DNA from: Roseofilum acuticapitatum BLCC-M154
GTDB taxonomy: Bacteria; Cyanobacteriota; Cyanobacteriia; Cyanobacteriales; Desertifilaceae
Direction of reading: 5' to 3'
DNA: 64,000 nucleotides
Assembly (NCBI RefSeq): GCF_030068475.1
Contig: NZ_JAQOSP010000063.1
Span: 62,001-126,000 of the forward strand
Notes under the pieces: model-generated
Database searches by the model: none
What the model was told of the DNA's origin: nothing
The model's input: only the letters and a program-made list of their open reading frames with translations
In this document: positions 53,345 to 60,692 of the stretch, piece by piece
Position numbering within the stretch: position 1 is the first letter of the stretch
Layout of the letters: each line of letters opens with the position of its first letter
Program-made: the position numbers and the translations under genes

Positions 53345-54580
53345 TTAAACCTTGAAATTGGCGATAATCCGACTCATGGCTTCTTCGACATTTTCCCGAC
53401 TGTTGAAGGCGGAGATGCGGAAGTAGCCTTCTCCCGCAGCGCCGAATCCCGATCCGGGAGTGCCAACGACGTAGCATAAGTTGAGTAATTTGTCAAAGAA
53501 ATCCCAACTGGACAATCCTTGGGGCGTTTTCACCCAAATATAGGGGGCATGAACCCCACCATAAACGGTTAATCCAGCCTCGGAGAGCTTTTGACGGATA
53601 ATTTGGGCATTTTCCAGGTAAAACTGGATTAAGTCTTTAATTTGGCTTTGTCCTTCTGGGGAATAAACCGCTTCTGCGCCACGCTGGACAATGTAGGAAA
53701 CGCCGTTAAATTTGGTAGATTGGCGACGATTCCAGAGTTGATGGAGGGTGACTTCTGCTCCATCGGCAGTTTTGGATTTGAGGCTCTTGGGAACGACGGT
53801 ATAGGCACATCGAGTGCCGGTAAATCCTGCATTTTTGGAGAAGGAACGAAACTCGATCGCACATTCCCTTGCGCCTTCAATTTCATAGATAGAATGGGGC
53901 AGTTCCGGGTCGGTAATAAAAGCTTCATAGGCTGCATCAAAGAGAATGACGGAACCATTGGCTTTAGCGTAGTCTACCCAAGCTTTGAGGTCAGCCTTCG
54001 ATGCAGTTGCCCCTGTGGGATTATTGGGGAAACAGAGATAAATGAGATCTACGGGTTGATCCGGTATTTTAGCGGTAAAGTTATTCTCGGCTGTAATCGG
54101 CAGATAGAATAAGCCTCCATATTCGCCTTTATCATTCACTGGCCCCGTATGGCCGGCCATGACATTAGTATCGACATACACGGGATAAACGGGATCGGTG
54201 ACGGCAATGGTGTTATCCTTACCAAAAATATCGAGAATATTGCCGGTGTCGCATTTCCCGCCATCAGAAACAAAAATTTCCGAGGCATCAATGTCGCATC
54301 CCCGTGCTTGGAAATCTTGGCTGGCAATCTTTTCCCGTAACCAACCATACCCCTGTTCTGGGCCATATCCCTTAAATGTAGCGCGATCGCCCATTTCTTC
54401 CACCGCCTTAATCATCGCCGTGCGGCAAGCTTCCGGTAGAGGTTCCGTCACATCCCCAATTCCGAGCTTAATAATGGGAGCATCCGGATTAGACTCGGCA
54501 AACACCTTCACCCGTCGGGCAATCTCCGGGAACAAATAGCCCGCTTTCAATTTGAGATAATTTTCGTTAATCGTGACCAT
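53345..54580 (-). CDS. dapL: LL-diaminopimelate aminotransferase
   Basis: PLP enzyme that makes LL-diaminopimelate straight from tetrahydrodipicolinate (lysine and peptidoglycan precursor), the usual route in cyanobacteria and plants. 411 residues with the start [48 protein letters not shown] (substrate Asn) and the PLP-binding Lys in [16 protein letters not shown]. The first ten codons and the leader are duplicated at 55385-55472, where they form a false start in front of xisH. TATGAT near 54630 may be its -10 element. Confidence 0.96.
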   Translation of the reverse strand: MVTINENYLKLKAGYLFPEIARRVKVFAESNPDAPIIKLGIGDVTEPLPEACRTAMIKAVEEMGDRATFKGYGPEQGYGWLREKIASQDFQARGCDIDASEIFVSDGGKCDTGNILDIFGKDNTIAVTDPVYPVYVDTNVMAGHTGPVNDKGEYGGLFYLPITAENNFTAKIPDQPVDLIYLCFPNNPTGATASKADLKAWVDYAKANGSVILFDAAYEAFITDPELPHSIYEIEGARECAIEFRSFSKNAGFTGTRCAYTVVPKSLKSKTADGAEVTLHQLWNRRQSTKFNGVSYIVQRGAEAVYSPEGQSQIKDLIQFYLENAQIIRQKLSEAGLTVYGGVHAPYIWVKTPQGLSSWDFFDKLLNLCYVVGTPGSGFGAAGEGYFRISAFNSRENVEEAMSRIIANFKV

Positions 54581-54638
54581 TGCGGCTCTTCTTAAGACTC
54601 TTTCTATCAGCTTAGGCGTAAACCGGTATCATAGGAAG
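54551..54638. repeat. 88-bp direct repeat, dapL-proximal copy
   Basis: This copy spans the first ten codons of dapL and 58 bp upstream. It matches the copy at 55385-55472 at 86 of 88 positions with no gaps. The differences are at 54588 and 54594, both in the leader. The copies are 834 bp apart and enclose xisI-xisH. Confidence 0.95.
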
Positions 54639-54643
54639 ACCAT

Positions 54644-54964
54644 TTATCCAGCCAGAACCAGGGGTTGTTCTGGCAAGAAAGCCAGGACAATTTGCTCAGA
54701 AGGCACACCTAGATCGAGCAAATCTTGGGTAATACCCTGTTCTAGCCCATCATATTCGACATAAATACGCTCATTTTCCAGGGTAATGTAGATCAAGTTA
54801 CCCCGCACTCTACAGCCCTGACTCCAGCCCGTTTGCATCAGGGCATAGCGGTCTTGAGTTTCATCAAACACTGTATCTAGGCGAATTTGCCCGTGAGAAG
54901 GGGTTAAGCGCCCATACTGACTAATTACCTGCTTGACTTTATCTCTCAGAGTCGCGGTATCCAT
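54644..54964 (-). CDS. xisI: XisI-like protein
   Basis: 106 residues. Recognisable XisI features: the start MDTATLRDKVKQVISQYG, VFDETQDRYALMQTGWSQ, RVRGNLIYITLENERIYVEYDG (quoted in part) and the LLDLGVPSEQIVLAFLPEQ C-terminal region. XisI was named for control of excision of the Nostoc fdxN element and normally occurs with XisH; homologues are common in cyanobacteria without that element, where their function is unknown. The start overlaps xisH by 19 bp. The stop is 5 bp from the dapL-side 88-bp repeat. Confidence 0.93.
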   Translation of the reverse strand: MDTATLRDKVKQVISQYGRLTPSHGQIRLDTVFDETQDRYALMQTGWSQGCRVRGNLIYITLENERIYVEYDGLEQGITQDLLDLGVPSEQIVLAFLPEQPLVLAG

Positions 54965-55371
54965 TGTTTCACCTCTACAGTTTCTACATCCACAACCAAT
55001 AGATTGAGCGGCAGGTCTCGGATAACCAATTGGCCAATCGGCTCTTGGAATAGCTCATTGTACACCTGGGTACTCACCGCTAGATAGAGCTGTCTCTCTG
55101 GATCAACCTGTGCTAAAAGTAGTCGATACAGCGTATATTGGCCCATAGCTTGTTCAAGTTCAGCAATGGGGGATTTGCCTCGTAGTTCCTTAATCTCGAT
55201 GGCAATGCGGTACTTATCACGCTCGGCTCCGATAAACTGTCCGGTTATTCCTAAGTCTACAAACAAAAATCGCTCCCCATAGGAGATCACATAGGGATCA
55301 TCGGTAATTATCCACCCCTCTTTTTGTAGAGCAGCTTTAACCTGAGCGTGAATGGCATCTCTAGAGGGCAT
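54946..55371 (-). CDS. xisH: XisH-like protein, restriction-endonuclease-like fold
   Basis: 141 residues of the XisH family: DAIHAQVKAALQKEGWIITDDPY, a DLGITGQFIGAERD segment and IAIEIKEL. The Asp followed by Glu-x-Lys is the PD-(D/E)xK nuclease layout, so it could cleave or bind nucleic acid; catalysis is not shown. It pairs with xisI (19-bp overlap). The ATG lies inside a 17-codon chimeric frame made from the first ten dapL codons. The 13 bp between the repeat and ATG hold no good ribosome site, so translation probably depends on the overlapping frame. Confidence 0.93.
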   Translation of the reverse strand: MPSRDAIHAQVKAALQKEGWIITDDPYVISYGERFLFVDLGITGQFIGAERDKYRIAIEIKELRGKSPIAELEQAMGQYTLYRLLLAQVDPERQLYLAVSTQVYNELFQEPIGQLVIRDLPLNLLVVDVETVEVKQWIPRL

Positions 55372-55414
55372 TACCTGAAATAACTTTGAGATAATTTTCG
55401 TTAATCGTGACCAT
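55361..55414 (-). CDS. Chimeric 17-codon leader frame overlapping xisH
   Basis: Begins with the duplicated dapL ATG and reads [17 protein letters not shown] before TAG at 55361-55363. The first ten codons equal dapL, and the last seven come from inserted DNA. It overlaps the xisH start by 11 bp in another frame. The dapL leader supplies its start signals, so ribosomes finishing here could restart at xisH. Frame and stop are read from sequence; translation is an inference. Confidence 0.55.
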   Translation of the reverse strand: MVTINENYLKVISGNAL

Positions 55415-55472
55415 TGCGGCTTTTCTTGAGACTCTTTCTATCAGCTTAGGCGTAAACCGGTATCATAGGAAG
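55385..55472. repeat. 88-bp direct repeat, xisH-proximal copy
   Basis: The second copy of the dapL 5' region (partner at 54551-54638, 86/88 identical). It begins exactly at the end of dapL codon 10 and ends 58 bp before the start codon equivalent. Confidence 0.95.
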
Positions 55473-55510
55473 TGCTGTAATCAGAGTGTTGGGTTAAATT
55501 ACCAGAGCCG

Positions 55511-56026
55511 ATGAATTATCTAGTTGCCGTATTGCGCGATCGCATTCAAGCCGAAGGAGTCTACTGTGCCTTAGAAAAAGGAGGCTTACCCACAAACCAA
55601 GTGAACATCTTAGGCAAAGGTTACAAAAGTGCCGATGAGTTTGGCCTAATCAACCCTAACCAAGCTGCTCAAAAACAAGCCCAACTGATGGCGACTTGGT
55701 TAGTCCCCTTTGGTTTTTTTGGTGGCGTTACCTTTAGTGTTATTTCTGGCCTCAATACTTTTGCCTGGGCTGGCGAAATCGGCAATCATATTGTGGGCGG
55801 ACTTTTAGGTGCTGCTTCCGGTGGCTTAGGAGCCTTATTTGTGGGCGGTGGTGTAGGTTTAATTAGTGGTAGTGGCGATGCACTGCCCTATCGCAACCGC
55901 TTACAAGAAGGCAAGTATTTAATTGTGGTACAAGGTTCTAGTAGTCTGATTGAACAAGCGACGATTATTATTCGTCCCTTTGAACCAGAAAGTTTACAAG
56001 GCTATACTGCGCCTAATCCTTCCTAA
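55511..56026 (+). CDS. Glycine-rich membrane protein, function unknown
   Basis: 171 residues. An N-terminal alpha/beta module (NYLVAVLRDRIQAEGVYCALE) resembles the general-stress-protein 17M/DUF1269 type; then two hydrophobic, Gly-rich segments (LVPFGFFGGVTFSVISGL and GGLLGAASGGLGALFVGGG) probably form a membrane hairpin; a further small strand-rich end follows. It starts 38 bp from the xisH-side repeat and reads away from it. The GNAT gene follows with only 3 bp between stop and start, so the two form an operon. Confidence 0.75.
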   Translation: MNYLVAVLRDRIQAEGVYCALEKGGLPTNQVNILGKGYKSADEFGLINPNQAAQKQAQLMATWLVPFGFFGGVTFSVISGLNTFAWAGEIGNHIVGGLLGAASGGLGALFVGGGVGLISGSGDALPYRNRLQEGKYLIVVQGSSSLIEQATIIIRPFEPESLQGYTAPNPS

Positions 56027-56029
56027 AAT

Positions 56030-56479
56030 ATGAGAATGCTGAAAGTTATTGCAGCCCATGAAGCACAAGAGCTAATCGCAGAACTGGATATCTATCTCCA
56101 GGGGTTTTATCCTGATGAAAGTAATCATTTAGATTCTGTGGATGTTCTCTCTCAAGAGAATGTCCACATGATTGGAGCTTTTGTGGAGGGTGAATTAGCG
56201 GGAATTGGTGCAGTTAAAGTATTAGATGATTATGGCGAGATGAAGCGCTTGTATGTTAAGCCGGAGTTTAGAGGTCAAGGGTTAGCTCGGATGCTCATGG
56301 GTGAGTTGGAAAAGCATCTGATTAACTTGGGAATGGGTGAGGCAAAGTTAGAAACGGGTATTTATCAAACTGAAGCGATTGCCCTATATCGTAAATTGGG
56401 TTATGTGAATTGTCTTCCTTTTGGAGATTATGGCCCAGATCCTTACAGTGTGTATATGGTTAAAAGAATATATCGCTAG
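56030..56479 (+). CDS. GNAT-family N-acetyltransferase
   Basis: 149 residues. The acetyl-CoA-binding motif A is in MKRLYVKPEFRGQGLARMLM (R/Q-x-x-G-x-G/A), preceded by GAFVEGELAGIGAVKV and followed by AIALYRKLGYVNCLPFG, a classic GNAT pattern. The substrate is not predictable. Co-transcribed with the preceding membrane-protein gene (3-bp spacer). Confidence 0.9.
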   Translation: MRMLKVIAAHEAQELIAELDIYLQGFYPDESNHLDSVDVLSQENVHMIGAFVEGELAGIGAVKVLDDYGEMKRLYVKPEFRGQGLARMLMGELEKHLINLGMGEAKLETGIYQTEAIALYRKLGYVNCLPFGDYGPDPYSVYMVKRIYR

Positions 56480-56543
56480 TCTAAATGATAGTCATTCCAA
56501 TTGATTTCTGTACATTGAGATGATTGCATCTAGAGTTATATTC

Positions 56544-56705
56544 TGTAGGGGTTTTAAGACGCAGATGAATTTAGAGTTGAAGGAGTGCGTAGCGCAGCGT
56601 GTTCGCAGGACAAACATCTTGCTCGCTGCCTTTCTGTAGCGAGCGAGACGCTCGCACTCCTTACAGCCGTTAAATACCCGATCGTAGTTCAATGAAACCC
56701 CTACA
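56544..56705. repeat. Composite palindromic repeat element
   Basis: TGTAGGGGTTT (56544-56554) and AAACCCCTACA (56695-56705) are perfect 11-bp inverted ends around ~140 bp. Inside lies GGAGTGCG...CGCACTCC material (56582-56661) related to the repeat at 59904-60004. No coding sequence is credible here. This and the hairpin at 56735 account for most of the 321-bp gap between the GNAT and AraC genes. Confidence 0.7.
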
Positions 56706-56734
56706 AGATTAGCACTCCGAGAGGGACTTCTGCT

Positions 56735-56758
56735 CCCCTTCTCCTGCGGGAGAAGGGG
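56735..56758. repeat. Short CCCCTTCTCC palindrome
   Basis: CCCCTTCTCC-TGCG-GGAGAAGGGG is a perfect 10-bp hairpin with a 4-nt loop, located 43 bp before the 3' end of the AraC-type gene on the minus strand. It may stop that transcript. Confidence 0.7.
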
Positions 56759-56800
56759 CTGGGGGATGAGGGGCAGCCATTGCATAATTCATTATAAATC

Positions 56801-57655
56801 CTAACTATTCCGATAGGCTTTGGGAGTCATCCCGGTGACTTGTCGGAACTGTTTGCTGAGATGACTATGGCTGCTGAAGCCACAATCTAAGGCAATTTCG
56901 ATAATGGATCGATCGCCGGATTTGAGGATCTGTTTGGCTCGTTCAATCCGTTGCTGAATTACATATTGATGGGGGGATAGGCCGATGGATTGCTTGAATA
57001 AACGGCTAAAATGGAATGGACTCATGTTGAGTAATTGAGCTAGATTTTTCAGTTGAATGGGTTGATCGAGATGGGCATCAATGTAATCTAAAATTCGTTG
57101 CAGTTGGCGAGGGGGTAACCCTCCCTCATAAACGGGTAATTGGGGTTGAATAGTGGCATGATGGCGAAGAAAATTGATGGCTAAAACATGGGTCAGGGAA
57201 TCTAGATACAGGGGGCTGGTTAATTCGGGTTGTTGGGATTCAGCAAGCAGCATTTTGGCGATCGCCTCTAGGGGAGAATGGCGTACCTGAAACTGCGGTA
57301 TAATTTGCAGGCGATCGCTATCTTGACTCAGAGTTTCCCTCGCCACATCGCGCAAAAAGCGATCGCTCACCTGAAGGCACAAGCAATCTTCCTCCCCTTC
57401 CCATCGCACAAACAAAGGGGTATTCGCAGGCGTAATTAACAGATCTCCGGCACGATACAGCCCCCGGTAAGTCTTGCCATCTTGGGACTGCATATACTCA
57501 ATGGGACGGGGCGAAAGAGAGATAAATAAGCTATGCTCATCCCGGAAATGACAACTCCCTTCCCCAGTAGGGTTCTGGAGTCGGGTAACTTGAACCCTCT
57601 CCTGATGCTCAGACCAGTCATGATTTTCAACAGGTGATAGAGCATGATTTTGCAT
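56801..57655 (-). CDS. AraC-family transcriptional regulator
   Basis: 284 residues: an N-terminal cupin-like ligand domain (~20-150) and a C-terminal pair of helix-turn-helix motifs (LKNLAQLLNMSPFHFSRLFKQ and IIEIALDCGFSSHSHLSKQF with the conserved FRQVTGMTPKAYR end). Divergent from the MHS-type transporter gene with a 138-bp shared upstream region, which is the expected arrangement for a local regulator of that transporter. The ligand is unknown. Confidence 0.92.
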   Translation of the reverse strand: MQNHALSPVENHDWSEHQERVQVTRLQNPTGEGSCHFRDEHSLFISLSPRPIEYMQSQDGKTYRGLYRAGDLLITPANTPLFVRWEGEEDCLCLQVSDRFLRDVARETLSQDSDRLQIIPQFQVRHSPLEAIAKMLLAESQQPELTSPLYLDSLTHVLAINFLRHHATIQPQLPVYEGGLPPRQLQRILDYIDAHLDQPIQLKNLAQLLNMSPFHFSRLFKQSIGLSPHQYVIQQRIERAKQILKSGDRSIIEIALDCGFSSHSHLSKQFRQVTGMTPKAYRNS

Positions 57656-57793
57656 CTTGACGAACCCAGTAAGCGTTGTGTCGATATTATAGTCTACTCG
57701 ACTGAATTGGCTTCCCGGTTAATCCCCTGCTTCCCTGTACCGACTTTACCCTTTAGCTTTGAGTTAAAATAGGGATCAAGTCGTTAACCCCCT

Positions 57794-59119
57794 ATGCGAG
57801 TGACCCCCCTATCCCCCATTGAAGCCGCCCAAGATCGGCAAGCTCATCCAACAATTTCTAGCGTAAATAATACCAAAACCGTGATTCTGGCCGGTGTGGT
57901 AGGTAATGCAATTGAATGGTATGACTTTGCCCTTTATGGCTATTTAGCCCCCATTATTTCCCTACTCTTTTTCCCCCATAGTAATGAACTGGTCTCTCTG
58001 CTAGAAACCTATGGTGTATTTGCAGCCGGGTTTATTATGCGACCTATTGGGGCAGGAGTTTTCGGTTATATCGGCGATCGCGTCAGTCGCCGTACTGAAC
58101 TCTTTATTTCCGTCATCTTAATGGCAATTCCCACATTCTGCTTAGGTCTCTTACCCACCTATAACCAGATCGGCATTGCCGCCCCAATCATTTTAATTTT
58201 ACTCAGATTAGTACAAGGATTATCCGTCGGCGGAGAATTCACTGGATCGATCACCTATTTAGCTGAAACTGCACCCCAAACTCGGCGCGGGTTCACCACC
58301 AGCTTTGTCAGTGTTGGGGCTACCACCGGTTTCTTGTTAGGCTTAGGGATAGTGACGCTCCTCACCCATCTCCTCTCTGACACCACCCTATATACCTGGG
58401 GGTGGCGCTTACCCTTCTTATTTGGCGGTATCTTAGGATTAATGGGACTCTACATTCGGACCAATCTCCCTGATTCACAAATCTTCGAGGAACACCAGGA
58501 AGAAAGGCAAGTTCCCCTACTCAATGCCCTGAGAAAATCCCTATTACCCATGTTGCAAGCCATGTGTTATGCCGGAGGCTATAATTCGGTTTATTACATT
58601 ATCATCATCTATCTTCCGACCTACTTGGATCGGTTTACGGATATGCCCCGTAGTAGTGTTTTAGCCGTCAATGTAGTTGCCCTGAGTATCATGATCGCCC
58701 TGATTCCGCTCTTGGGTTGGGTATCCGATAGTGCCCTACGGCGTAAATCCTTATTATTGTTGGCAATCCTGGGTATGGGATTATTGAGTGTTCCTGGATT
58801 TTGGCTGTTGTTGCAACCCAATCATTATGAAGTAGGGTTGGCTCAGATGTTATTGGCGATCGCCATTTCCCCCTTATTGGCTACCTCTCCAGCGATGATG
58901 GTAGAACTCTTTCCCACAGAGACTCGCCTGAGTGCCTATTCTATTTCGTATAATCTAGGCGCAAGTATTATGGGGGGAACTTCTCTATTGGTGTGTACCT
59001 GGCTGATTAATATCAGTGGGAATATTTATGCCCCTGCCCTTTATTTAATGATCAGTGCTGCGATCGCTGCGATCGCCTTGGCATTTATGAGCGATCGCAG
59101 CCGCGAACCCTTACTCTAA
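57794..59119 (+). CDS. MFS transporter, metabolite:H+ symporter (ProP/KgtP-like)
   Basis: 441 residues, 12 TM helices. GNAIEWYDFALYGYLAPIIS and GAGVFGYIGDRVSRRTELF (loop 2-3 motif of the MFS) are typical of the MHS subfamily (ProP, KgtP, ShiA). Substrates of that group are organic acids or betaine-like solutes; the specific one here is unknown. The divergent AraC gene probably controls it. Confidence 0.88.
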   Translation: MRVTPLSPIEAAQDRQAHPTISSVNNTKTVILAGVVGNAIEWYDFALYGYLAPIISLLFFPHSNELVSLLETYGVFAAGFIMRPIGAGVFGYIGDRVSRRTELFISVILMAIPTFCLGLLPTYNQIGIAAPIILILLRLVQGLSVGGEFTGSITYLAETAPQTRRGFTTSFVSVGATTGFLLGLGIVTLLTHLLSDTTLYTWGWRLPFLFGGILGLMGLYIRTNLPDSQIFEEHQEERQVPLLNALRKSLLPMLQAMCYAGGYNSVYYIIIIYLPTYLDRFTDMPRSSVLAVNVVALSIMIALIPLLGWVSDSALRRKSLLLLAILGMGLLSVPGFWLLLQPNHYEVGLAQMLLAIAISPLLATSPAMMVELFPTETRLSAYSISYNLGASIMGGTSLLVCTWLINISGNIYAPALYLMISAAIAAIALAFMSDRSREPLL

Positions 59120-59251
59120 TAAACCTCATAACGTCCAATTTCCAGCAACCATTCAATTAACCGCAAGATTGTACAAGTATCGCAAGAATAGCAGAGTAGA
59201 AACTCCATTGCTTTCCTAAGCTAGAGATGTTGGTATTCAGAGCAAACAATC

Positions 59252-59884
59252 ATGAAACTGGTTATTTTTGGAGCAACGGGTAGTGTCGGTCAGCACGTGG
59301 TAAAACAATCTCTAGAAGCAGGATACAGCGTTACCGCCTTTGCTCGCAATCCTAATAAACTGAATATTAAGCACCCTAATCTTAGATTATTTCCCGGAGA
59401 TGTGATGGATCGGGGAGCCGTCGAACAAGCTGTGCAAGGACAAGATGCCGTCATCTGCACCCTAGGTTCCGGGCAAAAACTCACGGGAACCGTGCGATCG
59501 CAGGGAACTCGGCACATTTTGCAAGCCATGAAAAAAACGGGAGTACGACGGTTGATCTGTCAGACGACTCTAGGAGTAGGAGATAGCTGGGGAAGTCTTG
59601 ATTTTTACTGGAAGTACATCATGTTTGGATTGATCTTGCGGAATGTATTTGCCGATCATGAACGGCAAGAGGAGGATGTGCTACAAAGTGATTTAGATTG
59701 GACGATTGTGCGTCCCGGTGCTTTTGTCGAGGGCGATCGCACGGGTGATTATCGTCATGGGTTCCCTGGTACAGATCGGAGTTCAAAATTGCAAATTTCA
59801 CGGGCAGATGTAGCCGATTTTATCCTCAAGCAAGTCAATGATTCTAACCTCTATCTCCATCAAACCCCCAGCTTATCTTACTAA
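59252..59884 (+). CDS. NAD(P)-binding atypical SDR (NmrA/YwnB-like)
   Basis: 210 residues. The N-terminal LVIFGATGSVGQHVVKQSL is a GxxGxxG dinucleotide-binding motif; it continues with VTAFARNPNKL, AVICTLGSG and LDWTIVRPGAFVEGDRTGDY. This is the atypical SDR_a5 class, often linked to redox sensing or small-molecule reduction. No catalytic Tyr-Lys motif is obvious. It is followed by a tandem repeat. Confidence 0.82.
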   Translation: MKLVIFGATGSVGQHVVKQSLEAGYSVTAFARNPNKLNIKHPNLRLFPGDVMDRGAVEQAVQGQDAVICTLGSGQKLTGTVRSQGTRHILQAMKKTGVRRLICQTTLGVGDSWGSLDFYWKYIMFGLILRNVFADHERQEEDVLQSDLDWTIVRPGAFVEGDRTGDYRHGFPGTDRSSKLQISRADVADFILKQVNDSNLYLHQTPSLSY

Positions 59885-59903
59885 AATAGTGCATTAGGTT
59901 TTC

Positions 59904-60004
59904 GGGAGTGCGAGCGTCTCGCTCGCTAGGGTACACAACAGCGAGCAAGATGCTCGCACTCCTGTTTGGACAACAGCGAGCAAGATGCTCGCACTCCTGT
60001 TTGG
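59904..60004. repeat. Tandem palindromic repeat (35-bp units)
   Basis: The 35-bp unit at 59935-59969 is repeated exactly at 59970-60004 without spacer. Each holds AGCGAGCAAGATGCTCGC-type inverted halves ending GCACTCC. A related inverse unit (GGGAGTGCGAGCG, 59904-59927) precedes them. The array ends only 43 bp before the ATG of the methyltransferase gene, with a TATAAT at 60018-60023 between. Confidence 0.85.
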
Positions 60005-60017
60005 TTTTGTAGTAGTG

Positions 60018-60023
60018 TATAAT
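60018..60023 (+). promoter_or_regulatory. Candidate -10 element for the methyltransferase gene
   Basis: TATAAT at 60018-60023, 24 bp before the ATG at 60048. No good -35 box is visible at the right distance, because that position falls in the tandem repeat. Confidence 0.4.
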
Positions 60024-60047
60024 TATTACACACCAAAGAGATTTACT

Positions 60048-60671
60048 ATGGCACAATCAACCCAATTTTGGGACAAGATCGCCGAAGGTTATGCCCAACA
60101 ACCGATCGCCGATGAAGCATCCTACCAGAAGAAACTAGAAGTTACTCGTGGCTATTTTCGCCCCGATATGGAAGTGCTGGAAATTGGCTGCGGTACGGGT
60201 TCAACCGCTCTCATCCATGCTCCCTATGTCAAACAGATTCGCGCTATTGACTTTTCTGCTCAGATGATTGCGATCGCCCAAGAAAAAGCCGCCAATCAAA
60301 ACATTACCAATGTCACCTTTGAACAAGCCAGCATTGAGGACTTAAATATTCCCCCCCAAACCTTGGATATGGTCTTGGGTTTAAGTATTTTACATCTCCT
60401 AGAAGATAAAGAAGCTACTATTGCCCAAGTTTATCAGATGCTTAAACCTGGCGGACTGTTTGTCACCAGCACAAGTTGCCTCGGAGATTCCATGTTCTGG
60501 TTTAAGCTCATTGTTCCCCTATGCAGAATGTTGGGCTTTTTGCCTTTAGTTAAAATTTTTACAATTAAAGAGTTAACAGAAAGCTTAACGAATGCTGGAT
60601 TAACTATCGATTACCAATGGCAACCCAGCAAAAATAAAGCGGTTTTTATAGTCGCTAAAAAACCCAATTAG
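60048..60671 (+). CDS. SAM-dependent methyltransferase, class I
   Basis: 207 residues. Motif I is VLEIGCGTGSTAL (~40-52), motif II RAIDFSAQMIAIA, and post-motif LDMVLGLSILHLLEDK, of the methyltransf_11/25 kind. The ATG at 60048 is favoured over 59985, because the longer frame would start inside the tandem repeat and add a hydrophobic stretch with no homology. The substrate is unknown. pyrC follows 21 bp later and may share the transcript. Confidence 0.85.
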   Translation: MAQSTQFWDKIAEGYAQQPIADEASYQKKLEVTRGYFRPDMEVLEIGCGTGSTALIHAPYVKQIRAIDFSAQMIAIAQEKAANQNITNVTFEQASIEDLNIPPQTLDMVLGLSILHLLEDKEATIAQVYQMLKPGGLFVTSTSCLGDSMFWFKLIVPLCRMLGFLPLVKIFTIKELTESLTNAGLTIDYQWQPSKNKAVFIVAKKPN

Positions 60672-60692
60672 GATTCATTTCTAGACAACCTG

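Noticed and set aside
52902-53345. An integrative element using tRNA-Gly as attachment site
   Set aside because: No integrase and no direct duplication of the tRNA 3' end; the downstream copy is inverted and includes the anticodon side.
53642-54112. 156-aa ORF antisense to dapL
   Set aside because: Fully inside dapL and without a ribosome site or recognised domain; a shadow frame.
54644-55371. An fdxN-type excision element
   Set aside because: XisH and XisI are named for that element, but no fdxN gene, xisF recombinase or matching excision sites are seen; the flanking repeats derive from dapL.
56492-56785. 97-aa ORF on the minus strand
   Set aside because: It runs through the composite repeat and the CCCCTTCTCC hairpin; codon use is repeat-driven and no domain is seen.
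59935-60004. Possible CRISPR repeats
   Set aside because: The two identical 35-bp units directly abut and have no spacers, and no cas genes are present; this is a palindromic repeat array.
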